A stretch of DNA of 64,000 nucleotides from Pithys albifrons albifrons (GCF_047495875.1 NC_092466.1:17542561-17606560), one strand, 5' to 3'; positions 17,801 to 28,581 are shown, counted from the stretch's first letter. A program made the numbers and translations. Notes: generated from the letters alone by a model not told the origin.

Positions 17801-20800
17801 GGGTTTCATGTCTGGGGGCTCCTGACTGTTTTCTTCTGAGTTTCAGCCTCTGACAAGCTGCTCTCCTTATTTTCAGAACCTCAAGAGAGATGCTTCCATG
17901 AAACTGGTTCTTATCCAGTATTAGGGAAAACAGTGTGTTTTCTTGAAAGAAAAGGTGCAAAAGATATCTGAGCTGCAATCTCTATGCAGAGATCTTTAGA
18001 AAAATTACCTGACTAGATGATTTCAGTTGGAGTGGAATAATTACAGCTGTGAAAAGACAGATGAGCGTGTATGTGCAAGTCTCAATCTGTGCAATACATA
18101 TGTTTAAAACATCACAGAAAACTGACCTCCAACTTCACTTTGACACCAGAAGGATATAATATCAGAGAATCAAAGAGCCCAGGTTGGAAGGCACCTTGAC
18201 AGACCACCTGGTTCAGTCAGTCATGGGAAAAGGGGGACGATTATCCAGCACCCTGTGCAATTGCACCTGCAAAACCTTCAGCAATGTGGATTGTAACGTG
18301 CCTCTAGGACCATTGTTCCAGTAAATTAATGTTTTCACTGTAAAAAATATCTTTCTTATATCAAGATGAAGCATCATCATACCAAGCATCAACAATGATC
18401 ATGCAAAAGGTTGGCCAGCTGAGAAGCTTGTTATCTACCCTGCACCTCTCACAGCACCAGCACTGCAAAACAGAAGGAATGAGGGGCTAAAGACACCCAA
18501 CGGTTTCTGGAAACGCAAAAAAAGAAACAAGACGGAATAATCTGAAAGCACTAACTGAATTCCATTGGTGCAAATGGGATCAGTAGCCTGTTTCAGACTT
18601 CCAAGAAAAAACCCTGCTTTGAAATCCTTCTATACCAAACACAGGCATGGATAAATCAGTAATTAAAAAAAGCTCTTTTTTTCCTGTTTTTCTAAGAACT
18701 TCAAAGAAAGGACTTTCATATGTTCAGATCATACTTGAGAACAGAAAGCACACATATATTACAAACTGCATAACACAACAGTTATGCTGACATGGCAATT
18801 CCAAAAATACAGGTAAATACAAATGGGAATTGAGAGTGACCTTAAAGTTAGGACAGAACACACTTGAATTCTGACAGGGAGAAACTGTTCACACAACACT
18901 CACAAAAAAAAGAAAAGAATCTGGTGCAGACCAGTTTCCCACGAAAGACAGCAAACACAGAAACTTGGCACAGTGGCAAAACAAAATCTGTAAGCTCCAG
19001 GGAAATCACTTGGAAGACAGAGTGGACACTGAGGGACACGAACAGCTATAGGAAAATAAAACAAAATGTACTCAAAAAAAGGAGGGAAGGCATCTTCAGC
19101 ATCTTCATTTTTGTAAATTTTAATTACATTTTTGCATTTTACTGTTCCAACTGTCTTTAGATGACTGCCATCTTTTCTGCCTAATAGAGTTAAACCCAGT
19201 TCTTGCAAATATTTACCAGTGAATGTAGTTTTCTATACTATAAATAATCTAAAAGAACTATATTGACACTCTTTCCAGAGCTGGGTTACTGTGTGCTAAC
19301 AACCCCAAGGCACATCTGAGTTTAGCAACACTCTGCAAAATCACAAAATCCATGTATACTCTTTGACTAAGAAGTTAGTCAGCCAAAAACTTGGGGAAAA
19401 TAAAGGCTGCTCCAGTTAAGAAGAAAACCTGGTGCTGGAATTGAGCCGTTTCTCTTAAGAAATTCTATTTATTTCCAAGGCACATACAAATCCTCTTTCC
19501 AGAAAGAGAAAAGAACAACCAGCAAAAGATGCTACTTTAGAATAGACTTTTCCAAAATTGTTTTTGCCAGCATTCAACTACAAAACTCTTTTTAGACTTT
19601 TCTTTTTAACAGCAACATTCCAGGGTTTTTTAGGCTTCATCTATTGCTCCTCTCCAAGCAACCTTTCTAGCCGTCTTCCTTTAACCCCTTTGCATTTTCT
19701 GCCTTGTTCACACACTTCTTCATAACACACCATCTGACAGAAATGCTCCTATTCCCACAGGAGCATATTTTTGGGGCAGTGACAATGCTTGCATTCCAAC
19801 TGCTGCTGCTTATTAAGTAACTTGACAAATTCTCACAACTCTCTCTCTCTAGGTAAGGGGTACAACATTCCAGTTTCACAACATATCCACAATCATAAGG
19901 CAATTTTTAAAAAGGACACACTTTAAAATTAGTATGATTTATAATAATGAAACATACCTTATTCTCTTTGTATCTGCTGAGATCTGCTATGCAGTATTCT
20001 TTGAACAATTTATCATAATACTTCTTCGCAAGACTCTTCTCCCTTTAACAAAAAGTATTACTTATTAAATACAGAACATAATTTCTTTTACATTTATAAT
20101 GACATTAGCAAGACATGTTGTTTAATCCAGAAAAAAAGTTGCAGAGAAATGCAACAGATACACACTCCTTAAACTAAGGAGTAATTTCCATAAAACTGCA
20201 AAAAAATATATAAATCTACAGTACACACTAAACCATGTTTTTTCACACTCCGCTTTCTTCAGAGTTTTCAGAACAGTCATTTGGATCTCAGAGAATCCAC
20301 AATTACTTATTAGTTCTTTCTGTCATCAACTCACACTGCCAGTCGAGCAATACTGCAATATGAAAGACCTAATGGTCTTTCATTTTCAAATGCATCAAAG
20401 ATCAAAGAAAGATTACTAAGTATGCACAGTTATTCTTATTTAGTAGGGGACACTACAAATTTAGTACAAGTGATCTAAAAATAACATGTTCCATAATAGT
20501 TTCAGGTACCAATTCATGTCTGCTTCATCTTCTTCCCTCCACAGGAATCTATGGTTTTCTCTAATAACATCAAGATCTGTCTTGTCATTTGCTCTATAAA
20601 AGAACACACTTTTTTTAGTACAATGTAGCATTAAAATGAAAAGTCCATCAAATAATAATTTGGTAAGTATCAGTAGTTCACAGCTGTGCTCTCCACCCCA
20701 CCACATAAAGGAATACATTGCTATGAAATAGAAGTCCCAAAAGTGTATTCCCCAGCATACCTGCTCCAAAAACCAAAACTAAAACTCATGGTGGAAAACA

Positions 20801-23800
20801 GCAACTGAAACTGTGGATGACTTGAGGCTGTCTGAAAATACTTTTTATACTTTATTGAAGACAGTGATTTTAAAAGGCAGTTACAGACAGCTCTAAAGAA
20901 GGTTATCATTATTCTGGACAATGGATAGCAATTCTGCACATTTCGAAGGTATTTCAGACTGTTATTTTGAAGGTACTGACAGATATTTCTCAATGTACTC
21001 TCAATTAATGCTCACCTGTCATCTTTCCTTTTACATAACAAAACAAGAATCATTCAGCTCATGGTTAAGTTCTTATCTAAAAATACGAAACCAAAATGAA
21101 ACAATGCAGTTTTCTGGTCTGGATTTACAATTACTGTAGTTACCACTTGTGACCAAAATCATTACTAATTTCATCTACAGCCACATCCATCTCTGCCCCC
21201 AAAGCTATAACATATTTAACAGCTTGACATAACAGGGGACCTTTAGGGGCACAAGGGGAAGGTTTGCTAATGCTTCTCACCCAGATCGTTGGAAATCCTC
21301 TCTTTTGCCACCATAGTACAAAATGTAGTCATGCACAAACTTTTTATGTCTTTCATACTGAATAAAGCAATTAAGGATTGTTTCAGAACCTATCTTTAGT
21401 TTTACCATAGTTTAAAACTAAAAAAAAAACAACAAAACCAAAAAGCTTTTTATATATTTAACAGAAAGACTTTTTTTTCTCATGAACAGTTCAGTAACTT
21501 CCAGAAAGAACAGAATTAACTAGCAACTTTTACTTAATAACCTCTCATAGAAGATACTTTCCAAATACAGGAATTCAAGGCAATTTCATGTTAAAAACCT
21601 CATTCAGCTGCCAGGCCTTTATGAAACTGTCTTTCTGTATCAAAGATGCTCTGTATGCATATACACAGAAACTTGAATCATTTTTTCAGCTGTAACTTAA
21701 ACAACAGCCTCCTAGAACTGCAGTTTTGGTTTAAAACAGGTTTGTATTACAAAAATAGTCTGACTACTAAAATGGAATAATTTATTACTTTTCTACCATC
21801 ACCATACAAATAAAAGTTGTATGCTTTAGTTTGGAGATGAGAATCATGGAAAAATATGTAATGCTTTTTACAGTACTTTGACCTCAGAGACATAATTTGA
21901 TATACATTTTGTACCATAATTTGAGTAAAATTTGTAATTAGTTACTCAGAAAATGAGCCTCTTCAGGAATAAAAACATTATATAGGACTTCTTAAAAAGA
22001 TTCTCAATTAACTTGCATCTCAACAGCCAAAAGCAGCTCCTTTGAAGAACAATTCAGTATCTGGTGCTGCACTGTCAATGCTGTGCTAACTGAGAAATGC
22101 CGGTATTTTACCATCACGGTTACCCTGTGCCCCATCTTCAATCTTGAAGAAAAATTAAACAGAAGGATACAGCATTCATCGATATCAAGTGAAATCTTCT
22201 TTTTCTTGCTTCTTCCCTGTTAATAACAAACATGGTTCAGTGAAAGCTATTTTTGTTCATTAAGAAAAATGTCTCACAAAAGCAATATATAAAAGATACC
22301 TATCACATTCCTCAGCTGCGAACTGTCTGTGAACCATCCTGCCTTGTTTTGCTTTTTGGAATGGCTTTATCAGAAGACCATCTTCTTCTATTCTAAAGGT
22401 AGGTGGGAAAAAGGAAGAAAAGTTAGTAAAGAACTTTTCATAAGCAGTAAAATTTCCATATGCCAAACTTGCACTAACTTGATTAATAAACACTGTTATA
22501 TTGCCAGTTCCTACATGAATAAAAACTTCAGAACCAACATCAGCATGGTCTTTACCTTATTTGCAGAACAAAATCAGAAAGGCAATTGCTTACAGTTAGC
22601 AGTTAAAGGAAAATGCTTAAAACAGCAATTTGGAATATTTCTTTTTATCAGTATTATCACTATAGAACCACCAGAAGTTTCCTCAGTTTCACTCTACATT
22701 CAGAGTCCTCTACAAGTCTCAGCTACAGAGCAAAGTAAGAACAGGAAGGACGGTGCATTCACTGAATGAGACTGACTGCTGGTAACCCCATCCCACCATG
22801 CCAGGCCAGTGTCCCAACACCTCACTAAACACCTCTGCCTCTTGTAATCACAAGAATCACAAATTTAAAACTCTGCTGTGAACCATGATGTTAGCAGACA
22901 TCCAAAAATACTTCAAAATACAAGAATTCAACGAAGTAATAAGAAGTTAAATACAAAGGGATGCATTTTAGCTAGTAGAAGGTATCTTTAGTTAGTTTCA
23001 TTCATGAATAGAGGTGGAGAAAAGATTTTTTCATAATTATCAGCTGGCAGAAAGAACAGAAGTCAGAAACTTGAAGAAAGCAAGCCAGGAAATTTATATT
23101 TCAAGCTATGGAATAAAGAACTCTAGAACCTAAGAGTATCATTTACTCAAAAGGATCTGTAATCACAAAATTCCCATAAGGAGACTCCATAAAACAGCAA
23201 TTTGGAGCAAATTTAAGACTACTATTTTTCTTAAGGTGAAAATAAATATCATCATAGAGCACGAGAGAGGGAGTGAATTCACATAAGAGCCCTACAGGGA
23301 ATCAGCACTAGTGTGCCAGAACAAGGGTAATGACTGTATTTTTGAAAGGCTCCTGATGGTTAGTTAATATTCCACCTAGTCAGTGGAATGGTAGAATGTA
23401 TAATGGCCTTTTAAAGAAAACAAAATCTGAAAAAAGTCATTGTTTTAATTGACAACAGCTATATTTATAAAATAAATGAAATAGCACAATGGCTGCTATT
23501 ATTCCAATGATTAAAACATGAAATTTTTTTTCCCAGAATGCAATCAGACAGTACAAAACCCATTCTTTCCATTTTTCTACAAAGGAAAGTATGCAAGAGC
23601 CTAGGAAATTTTCCAGCAAGTCTTAAATGAAATTCAATAAAAGAGCACAGGAGACAGGAAAAAGTACAAGAAGTGTAAGCATAATGCAGGCCAAATGTTC
23701 AGTATGGTGAAGAAAATGTCAAAGGATTACTACAGGACCAAGGTAAAATAAATACATAAACAAAAAACAATCTTCACAATATAATGAAATTAGACTACAA

Positions 23801-26800
23801 AATTCCAGGTCAGTAATTGTGGGAACCACTGAAAGAACTGGCAAAGGTCATCTCAAGTAAGAGAGGTACAGTTACATTCCAAGGATCGAATACAACACAA
23901 TTCACCAATTCCCAGGTCTCTTCACAAATTACATAATAAAGTAGCATCAGTTCTTCACTTTGTATCGCTATGTTCTACATCTACAAAGCCTGCGCTACCA
24001 CTTGGCCTTTTTGCCTGTCTCTTGTAGCAGTTCCATTTGTCCTGATGGATTCCCAGTGAAGTCAGCAGTGCTGCCAAACCCCAGCAAGTGGATACTAATG
24101 CTTGGAAAAACGAAACACTCTGCTCTGAGAACTGAGGAGCATATAGACACCAGATGGAGATGGCAGAATGGATCTCAATCAGCTGCCCCTGGGAGACGAC
24201 AAGCTTTGGCAAGCTTGACATGAGAAGATGCAGAAATCAGAGATTGATTTTTTCTAAAACCATTTCAACACCAGACTTTTCATACAACAGCATAATCTTC
24301 TATGCACATCAAGAGGCCATTTGCACAAAACACATAATGCAAGTGTTAATTCTGTAGTACATTACCTTTTAGTCTTTTGCAGAGATTTCTCTCCACTCTC
24401 CTCATCACTGAAATCAGAATCATAGCCTCCATGGCCTCGTGCCTGAAAATAACAGACCAGCCAATATAACTGCTAATGTAATATGGACATGGCATAATTA
24501 CAAATCAGTACTGTCTATCATGCATAAATAAAAGACAGAAAGACAGAGAGTAACCAAACAAGTGCAAATTCTCACATATGTCTAAATGAAGCCAAAGTCA
24601 ACAGACAATGCAGAGTGTATTCCGAATAACACAGGGCAAAGAAAGACACTGTCAGTCTGTCTGAAGATCCCCTTATAAATAATTTATATGCATATGTCCC
24701 CGTATTTAATCTTCACATAGATGTAGAAAAACAAAAGTACGATAAATACCTCTGGTTTTTAATTTCAAACAATGTTCCTTATGTAAGAAAAAGGTGAGTA
24801 TTTTCCCCAGGAGTTAGCAATTCAGAGGGCTTGAGAACACCATTATAAACAAAGATGGGAACAAAAGTTTCTTAGGCCCTGGTACAGCATTTTAGATCAT
24901 TAGATCTCACAGTGGTAACAGTAAATCTAATTGAAACAATAACTAAAATATAAAAAACCAATAAGCTTGCAAAACATACTGCCTCATCAGCACAACATTC
25001 CTACAAGGAAATTTTTTCTACACACTTTGGGACTACAAGGTCAAATCAATGCCTTCAGCGACCAAGCACTGACTGATGCCCAGCCTATCACCTCCATTTT
25101 TCAAGGTATAGTTCCATGTTCAATTCCTTCAGCAGAAGCAACTGCTTAAGTAGATCCCAACTCCTCTCCTTCACTCCAATCTGGCATCTTCCTTTCAGTT
25201 GCTCAGTTACAGTTGTGAAACTACACATGAACCAGATCAAAAAACTCATCCAAGTTAAAAAGGAACCTCTGCAAAAAAGATTATTTTAACCCAGGTAAGT
25301 TTCCTGACAGTTCATCCATGTCCCCACAACCAGCTACACCTCCAGGGGTAGCACAGGGAGAGAGCAGCCAGAGCTCAGAACTCCATAAACCAGCACTGAC
25401 ACCAAAAAAGCTTTTACACAACTGAGGTAAAATCAAGAGGGATGGTTATTATATATCTGCACACAGAAAGGTTCAACACACACTATCTAAGTATCTTGGT
25501 AATTCAGACTGTGCATGAGAAAAGAAACATGTTTGATTCAGCTGATTCTTATATTATCTACATATTCCTTCTCAGATAAGCTGAGAAAAACAAAATCTGC
25601 AAAAAGGACACATATCTTCAGGATAATTTTGGTGAAGTGCTGTCTCCTGATGCAAGGGCCTCCCAAAAATGCCATGCTGAAGAGTCAGCTGTATCCTTTA
25701 CTGACACCAACAACTGTTCTGTATCATGCAGAGTATGTAAAACACTATCTTCTCAAACTGACAGTCAAGGAGTGTTTTTAAGATTTTTGGGTTTTTTTAT
25801 TATTGCTAATAATAAACTAATACTGTAATGGTCCTCCCACTCTTGAACTCTTCTGAAGAGCACATGGCTTGCATACACACACATATATATTTGAACAAAA
25901 GCAAACCAGAACTTTCTGATTTGTCTTTATGTTTTCTGTTTCCCAAGACACATAAAAATTATCAGCTACCAAATAAACAAATAAACACCAGTGCAGCAGA
26001 TGTCTGGTTAAGTGGTTCTCATACACTGGCAAAACAGCAGCAATGGTGCTAAGCCCCACAGTTGAGATGCTGCTACGAGCCAGCCTGTCACTGCTCTGAT
26101 TAATGAAGCTTATGTGACCTTTAGAAAAGGCTGAGTACTCTATGAGTGTGCAGCAAATATGTTTACACTTGGCCTCTAAATTTAAAAAATATGGTAATCT
26201 GGGAATGTTTTAAATGGCAAACATAATGCTTCCCAGATAAACACTAAGAGCTTCCTTCACACTCAAAAGGGGAGAAAGTTCCAGCCAACCCAATGAGCAT
26301 GAAAGTCAACATGAGACAGATGAAGCACAGAAACAGGCAAGAGGAAAGCTCATATGAAAGAAGATTTTGACAAAGCGGTTGCCCTCGGCTGATGGGCCCC
26401 AGGAAAGAAGCAGACATCCTCAGTAATCAGCCCTCAACTGATTCCAGGAATTATTCAAATAAAAAGAAAAAAAGATCCAAGAAAAGCTGCTCCAACAGAG
26501 TCATACTATAGGACTCTCAGAGGTTGATGATTGCCTTTTGAAAAACTATGAACATAAGGTTAGGTATGGCTAAGGCAGGCATAGGCTGCTCTTCCAACAG
26601 GAAAACTCTGCACAACTTCAGACATTCCTCTGAATCACTACAATAGCTCAAAGATAAATTCAGAGTGAAAAAGAATACAACCCATGACTGACATCCTGAC
26701 GCTTTGACATCACTCCCCCTTTGAAGGCAACAGCAGGATGGGCAGGTCCCTCACTGAAGCTGGTTTGGCATCAGCAGCTCCAGCAGTGCTGGATGGTACT

Positions 26801-28569
26801 CCCGGAGACTGGGACTGAACAATTACTGACCTGATGCCTTAGGATGATACCAAGATGACCTGACTGTCAGGTAAAACACACCTAGTTCATTTCATTAACT
26901 CCATCAAAGAATCTTATTCATAAACGAATCTTTCCACTTTGGAAGAACAATGTAAACAGACACCTGCTTCATACTGCAAAATTTCATGACAGATTTCTCC
27001 CCTTCCTGACAAAAAAAAAAAAAAAGCCAGAGCAATTGCAGATAAAGAAAATATATTTAATATTTAACTGTAGTAAAATACGGGCAGACACCAAAGCTCT
27101 GTGCCCAAGCTAGTAGATGCAGATAGGGGCATGCAAAATTGTCAACAATATTTAAAATAACTACTTTCATTATTTAATAAACTCTTCAATATAAACTTTG
27201 CTTTGATGGAAGTTGTCAGAGACTCAGAATGCTTTTGGTAAATTATTAATGTAAATACCAAGTGTTCTATCAAAGCACAAACCTGAAAGCTACGTAATTT
27301 AAGTGGTACAGGGTATTTTGTATGTTGCACCAACTCCAAACTTTTTATTCCCAAAACCCAAAATAAACTGAAACCACAAAATTAAAACAAATACTGACAT
27401 GTTTTGGGGTACATTTAGCTCACATGTAAGTAATTCCAACATCTTGAATTAATTAATAGTGAAACAATTTGAGACAGGATAGTCATTTAATTTAGGGGCC
27501 CTAAACCCCATTAATTTAAACACAGTAAATGTATGAATGCTGTACACAGCTGATGGCAGACACATACCAGCTCCTGATGTCAATACAGGACATTACTGAC
27601 TCCCCAGCACTGCATTTACTGCAGGATTAGCACCCAGAGAAGGCACCTCCTTTAAGCCTCTCCAGTGGGGTAAATGCACACTGGTGAAAGCGACAGATCA
27701 CAATTCATCCTTACTCCTGACCACAACATACAGCCGAACATAAGCAGGCAGTTAAAAACTAAAAAAAAGTCACAAGAATCCTAGACAAAAATTCCCAGCT
27801 CCTGGTTCCTGACCTCGGCCGTAACCTTTCTACTCCCCTCTCAAGTGCCACTCATCCTTCCCTTTCTCTGCCCAGCACACAGGTCGGTGCTCTTGTCTGT
27901 TCACAGCCCAGATGTGACCCAGAACAGGCCCGAATGCTCCTTTTGGTGCACACAAACTACTCTGGGAGGGTCTGAAGGGAGAGTGAGATCTCTACGGGGG
28001 CTTGAGGAGCCATCCTTTCTGGACAAAGGGTGTGGAAGGTCAGAATGCTTCACTGCAACATTCTCTTTCCACCTTGACGTAGTCTATGAAGCTTTGTAGC
28101 CCACACTTCGGGGAAAAAAACAGAGCAAGTACAGTTGGTTTCAAACCTACTCCTCCTATTTGCATATAGTGTACAGTGAACGGCCCTGACAAAGAGAAAA
28201 GGCACCCATAAGATACTGCCCTTTCGTTAACGCTATGAAAGAAGAAGGAGTCAAGGGGAGCTGTCAGCAGACCACGACAGCGAGGACTAGTTTTGTGGAG
28301 CTCCACGGAGGCAAATCACATCGAACACGGGTCCGTGCGGGTCCCACGCGGCCCCGCAGCCGTTCCACGCCCCGCACACGCCCAACCTGTCCCGGTCCCC
28401 CACCCGCCTCTGCCGCCGGAGCGGGGCACGGGCACGGTCCCGGTCCCGGCCCCGGCCCCGGCGCCATGGAGGCCGCGGCCTTCGCCGGGCCTAGCCGCGC
28501 CCGTCCTCGCCGTCCCTCCGTCCCGGCCCCACTCACGGCCGCGGAGAGGCGCAGCTGGTTGTGCTCCAT
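8836..28569 (-). CDS. FRA10AC1: FRA10AC1, nuclear spliceosome-associated protein (complete, 14 coding exons)
   Basis: Coding exons in transcript order are 28569-28537, 24442-24366, 22392-22300, 22216-22171, 21357-21281, 20593-20510, 20042-19958, 16727-16682, 14055-13942, 12955-12913, 11489-11365, 10756-10718, 9400-9316 and 8878-8836 (TAA). They total 990 bases, 329 residues, with phase kept at every junction; from recall human is about 315. The core (about 60-235) is the Fra10Ac1 domain: ILYYGGKREDF, VIRENHRFLW, KKYYDKLFKEYC and SWEVNFGYVEHGEKRNALV are visible. Cys185, Cys190, Cys221 and Cys224 (CGSKHC, CPEC) look like a zinc site. Residues 234-275 are a Lys/Arg-rich nuclear-localisation-like tract, followed by an acidic Ser-rich tail and a conserved EYFQDLFL end. 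The protein is nuclear; from recall it has been linked to spliceosomal complexes, but its biochemical role is unclear. Start choice is discussed under exon 1. One intron is U12-type. Confidence 0.96.
9316..9400 (-). CDS. FRA10AC1: FRA10AC1 exon 13
   Basis: The acceptor tttaaacag precedes 9400 and the donor gttagt follows 9316. It encodes SDNSNAEDGPSDADFWKGPL then QDADEKS, residues 289-315. The WKGPL core is conserved in the family. Confidence 0.94.
10244..10293. repeat. Tandem duplication, 28-base period
   Basis: A 22-base block beginning GATTTATTTAAAATCTTCAT occurs identically at 10244-10265 and 10272-10293, separated by six bases. It lies in a FRA10AC1 intron. Perfect identity suggests a recent duplication. 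Confidence 0.85.
10718..10756 (-). CDS. FRA10AC1: FRA10AC1 exon 12 (39-base microexon)
   Basis: It encodes QVSSEDSENSNK, residues 276-287, acidic and Ser-rich. The acceptor is tctttacag and the donor gtgaag. Length divisible by three and matching phase mean it could be skipped without a frameshift. Confidence 0.9.
10867..10890. repeat. CA-dinucleotide microsatellite
   Basis: Short interrupted CA run in a FRA10AC1 intron. Confidence 0.85.
11143..11200. repeat. Short direct repeat
   Basis: The 18-base block TAAGAAATTTATCTTTTT is repeated exactly at 11143-11160 and 11183-11200 in a FRA10AC1 intron. Confidence 0.8.
11365..11489 (-). CDS. FRA10AC1: FRA10AC1 exon 11, basic tract
   Basis: The acceptor ttttaaag precedes 11489 and the donor gtacat follows 11365. 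Residues 234-274 are strongly basic (RKEVKTQKKRG early, KKKSKKKTHK late), consistent with a nuclear localisation signal. This region diverges most between species. Confidence 0.93.
12913..12955 (-). CDS. FRA10AC1: FRA10AC1 exon 10, second Cys pair
   Basis: A 43-base exon encoding LCPECSHKLNFHH, residues 220-232, between Arg219 and Arg233, both split across junctions. The acceptor is tctttttcag and the donor gtaatg. Cys221 and Cys224 are the CX2C half of the putative zinc site. Confidence 0.95.
13942..14055 (-). CDS. FRA10AC1: FRA10AC1 exon 9, first zinc-ligand pair
   Basis: The acceptor ctttttacag precedes 14055 and the donor gtaagt follows 13942. It encodes QFSCGSKHCDEQTGLKSWEV then NFGYVEHGEKRNALVKL, residues 182-218. 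Cys185 and Cys190 form a CX4C pair that probably joins CPEC in exon 10 to bind zinc. Confidence 0.96.
14056..16681 (-). other. FRA10AC1 intron 8 with a GC-shifted patch
   Basis: Mostly AT-rich intron. A sharply GC-richer patch at about 15420-15600 carries several CpGs and a CTCF-like motif at 15493-15506. No exon supported. Confidence 0.7.
15493..15506 (-). promoter_or_regulatory. Candidate CTCF motif
   Basis: The plus strand GCGCCCTCCAGTGG, read on the minus strand as CCACTGGAGGGCGC, differs from the core CCASYAGRKGGC consensus at one position. It sits in a local CpG-containing patch within a FRA10AC1 intron. Confidence 0.4.
16682..16727 (-). CDS. FRA10AC1: FRA10AC1 exon 8
   Basis: A 46-base exon encoding FGFRWRHEKEVISGK, residues 166-180, with one base of Gly181 carried over. 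The acceptor is ttttaacag and the donor gtactg. It is too short for simple open-frame detection but is fixed by phase and by the conserved FGFRWR motif. Confidence 0.94.
18161..18372 (-). mobile_element. Decayed CR1 LINE fragment
   Basis: The plus strand carries CR1 antisense landmarks in order: AGAATCAAAGAGCCCAGGTT, GGAAGGCACCTTGACAGACC, TTGTTCCAGT and TCACTGTAAAAAATATCTTT. The element is in minus orientation, about 210 bases long and degraded. Confidence 0.7.
19839..19850. repeat. CT-dinucleotide microsatellite
   Basis: Short CT run in FRA10AC1 intron 7. Confidence 0.8.
19958..20042 (-). CDS. FRA10AC1: FRA10AC1 exon 7
   Basis: The acceptor ttgttaaag precedes 20042 and the donor gtatgt follows 19958. 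It encodes EKSLAKKYYDKLFKEYC then IADLSRYKENK, residues 138-165. The acceptor pyrimidine tract is weak, but the frame and conservation are clear. Confidence 0.95.
20360..20383. repeat. Perfect 10-bp stem hairpin
   Basis: ATGAAAGACC and its exact reverse complement flank a four-base TAAT loop, in a FRA10AC1 intron. It is too short for a microRNA precursor. Confidence 0.8.
20510..20593 (-). CDS. FRA10AC1: FRA10AC1 exon 6
   Basis: The acceptor cttttatag precedes 20593 and the donor gtacct follows 20510. It encodes ANDKTDLDVIRENHRFLW then REEDEADMN, residues 110-136; Trp137 is split with exon 7. Confidence 0.95.
21281..21357 (-). CDS. FRA10AC1: FRA10AC1 exon 5
   Basis: It begins phase 0 at Tyr84 and encodes YERHKKFVHDYILYYGG then KREDFQRS, ending two bases into Gly109 at donor gtgaga. 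This is one of the most conserved stretches of the family. Confidence 0.95.
21358..22170 (-). other. U12-type (minor spliceosome) GT-AG intron of FRA10AC1
   Basis: The donor is GTATCCTTC at 22170-22162. A branch-point-like TCCTTAAT is at 21377-21370 (minus strand), and the candidate branch A lies about 13 bases before the acceptor AG at 21359-21358. Polypyrimidine is sparse, as expected. These three features together match the U12 consensus. Confidence 0.8.
22171..22216 (-). CDS. FRA10AC1: FRA10AC1 exon 4, followed by a U12-type donor
   Basis: The acceptor ttaacag precedes 22216. It encodes EEARKRRFHLISMNA, residues 69-83, and ends phase 0. The next intron begins GTATCCTTC, which matches the minor-spliceosome donor consensus rather than the usual GTRAGT. 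Confidence 0.93.
22300..22392 (-). CDS. FRA10AC1: FRA10AC1 exon 3
   Basis: The acceptor ctacctttag precedes 22392 and the donor gtatct follows 22300. Residues 38-67 include EEDGLLIKPFQKAKQ and FAAEECD. The final two bases combine with exon 4 to make Arg68. Confidence 0.93.
22393..24365 (-). other. FRA10AC1 intron 2
   Basis: About 2 kb of AT-rich intron with nothing further recognised; open frames here lack splice support or family similarity. Confidence 0.7.
24366..24442 (-). CDS. FRA10AC1: FRA10AC1 exon 2
   Basis: The acceptor tattttcag ends at 24443 (minus strand) and the donor gtaatg follows 24366. It encodes ARGHGGYDSDFSDEESGEK then SLQKTK, residues 12-36, an acidic N-terminal segment. 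GHGGYDSDFSD is the conserved N-terminal signature of the family. Confidence 0.94.
27011..27025. repeat. Poly(A) run
   Basis: Fifteen consecutive A residues, possibly a retroelement tail relic, but no element was recognised next to it. Confidence 0.7.
28433..28464. repeat. GGGGCC/GGGACC hexamer tract
   Basis: Two GGTCCC-type units followed by two GGCCCC-type units on the plus strand, read as GGGGCC and GGGACC on the FRA10AC1 sense strand. It lies in intron 1 about 75 bases after the exon 1 donor. Confidence 0.8.
28537..28569 (-). CDS. FRA10AC1: FRA10AC1 coding exon 1 (start)
   Basis: ATG is at 28569-28567 in a strong GCCGCCATGG context, encoding MEHNQLRLSAA and ending phase 0 at donor gtgagt (28536-28531). 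Exon 2 joins in frame. From recall, human translation starts inside exon 2 at a Met aligned to this bird's Ala12; exon 2 here lacks that ATG, so this exon-1 start is favoured. The frame is also open upstream to another ATG at 28752-28750, giving a possible 61-residue Arg/Pro-rich extension. Confidence 0.78.
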
Positions 28570-28581
28570 GGCGGCCCAGGG

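Larger units (their letters stand above)
16728..19957 (-). other. FRA10AC1 intron 7
   Basis: This 3.2-kb intron contains an antisense CR1 fragment (18161-18372) and a GC/GT-richer patch at about 17440-17830 of unknown origin with no conserved coding signal. Otherwise AT-rich. Confidence 0.7.
24443..28536 (-). other. FRA10AC1 intron 1
   Basis: The 4.1-kb first intron runs from the CpG island into AT-rich DNA. It includes a 15-base poly(A) at 27011-27025 and a moderately GC-rich patch near 26700-26830. A GGGGCC-like hexamer tract (28433-28464) lies just inside its 5' end. No coding exon supported. Confidence 0.7.

Noticed and set aside
17442..17978. Open frames in the GT/CA-rich patch of FRA10AC1 intron 7
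   Set aside because: Overlapping frames on both strands with no splice context or recognisable domain; probably low-complexity composition.
22329..22769. 146-codon plus-strand open frame
   Set aside because: It is antisense to FRA10AC1 exon 3 and adjacent intron; no similarity or initiation support.
25780..25825. TTTATTATT/AATAATAAA mini-hairpin
   Set aside because: Low-complexity AT sequence with a 3-base loop; expected by chance.
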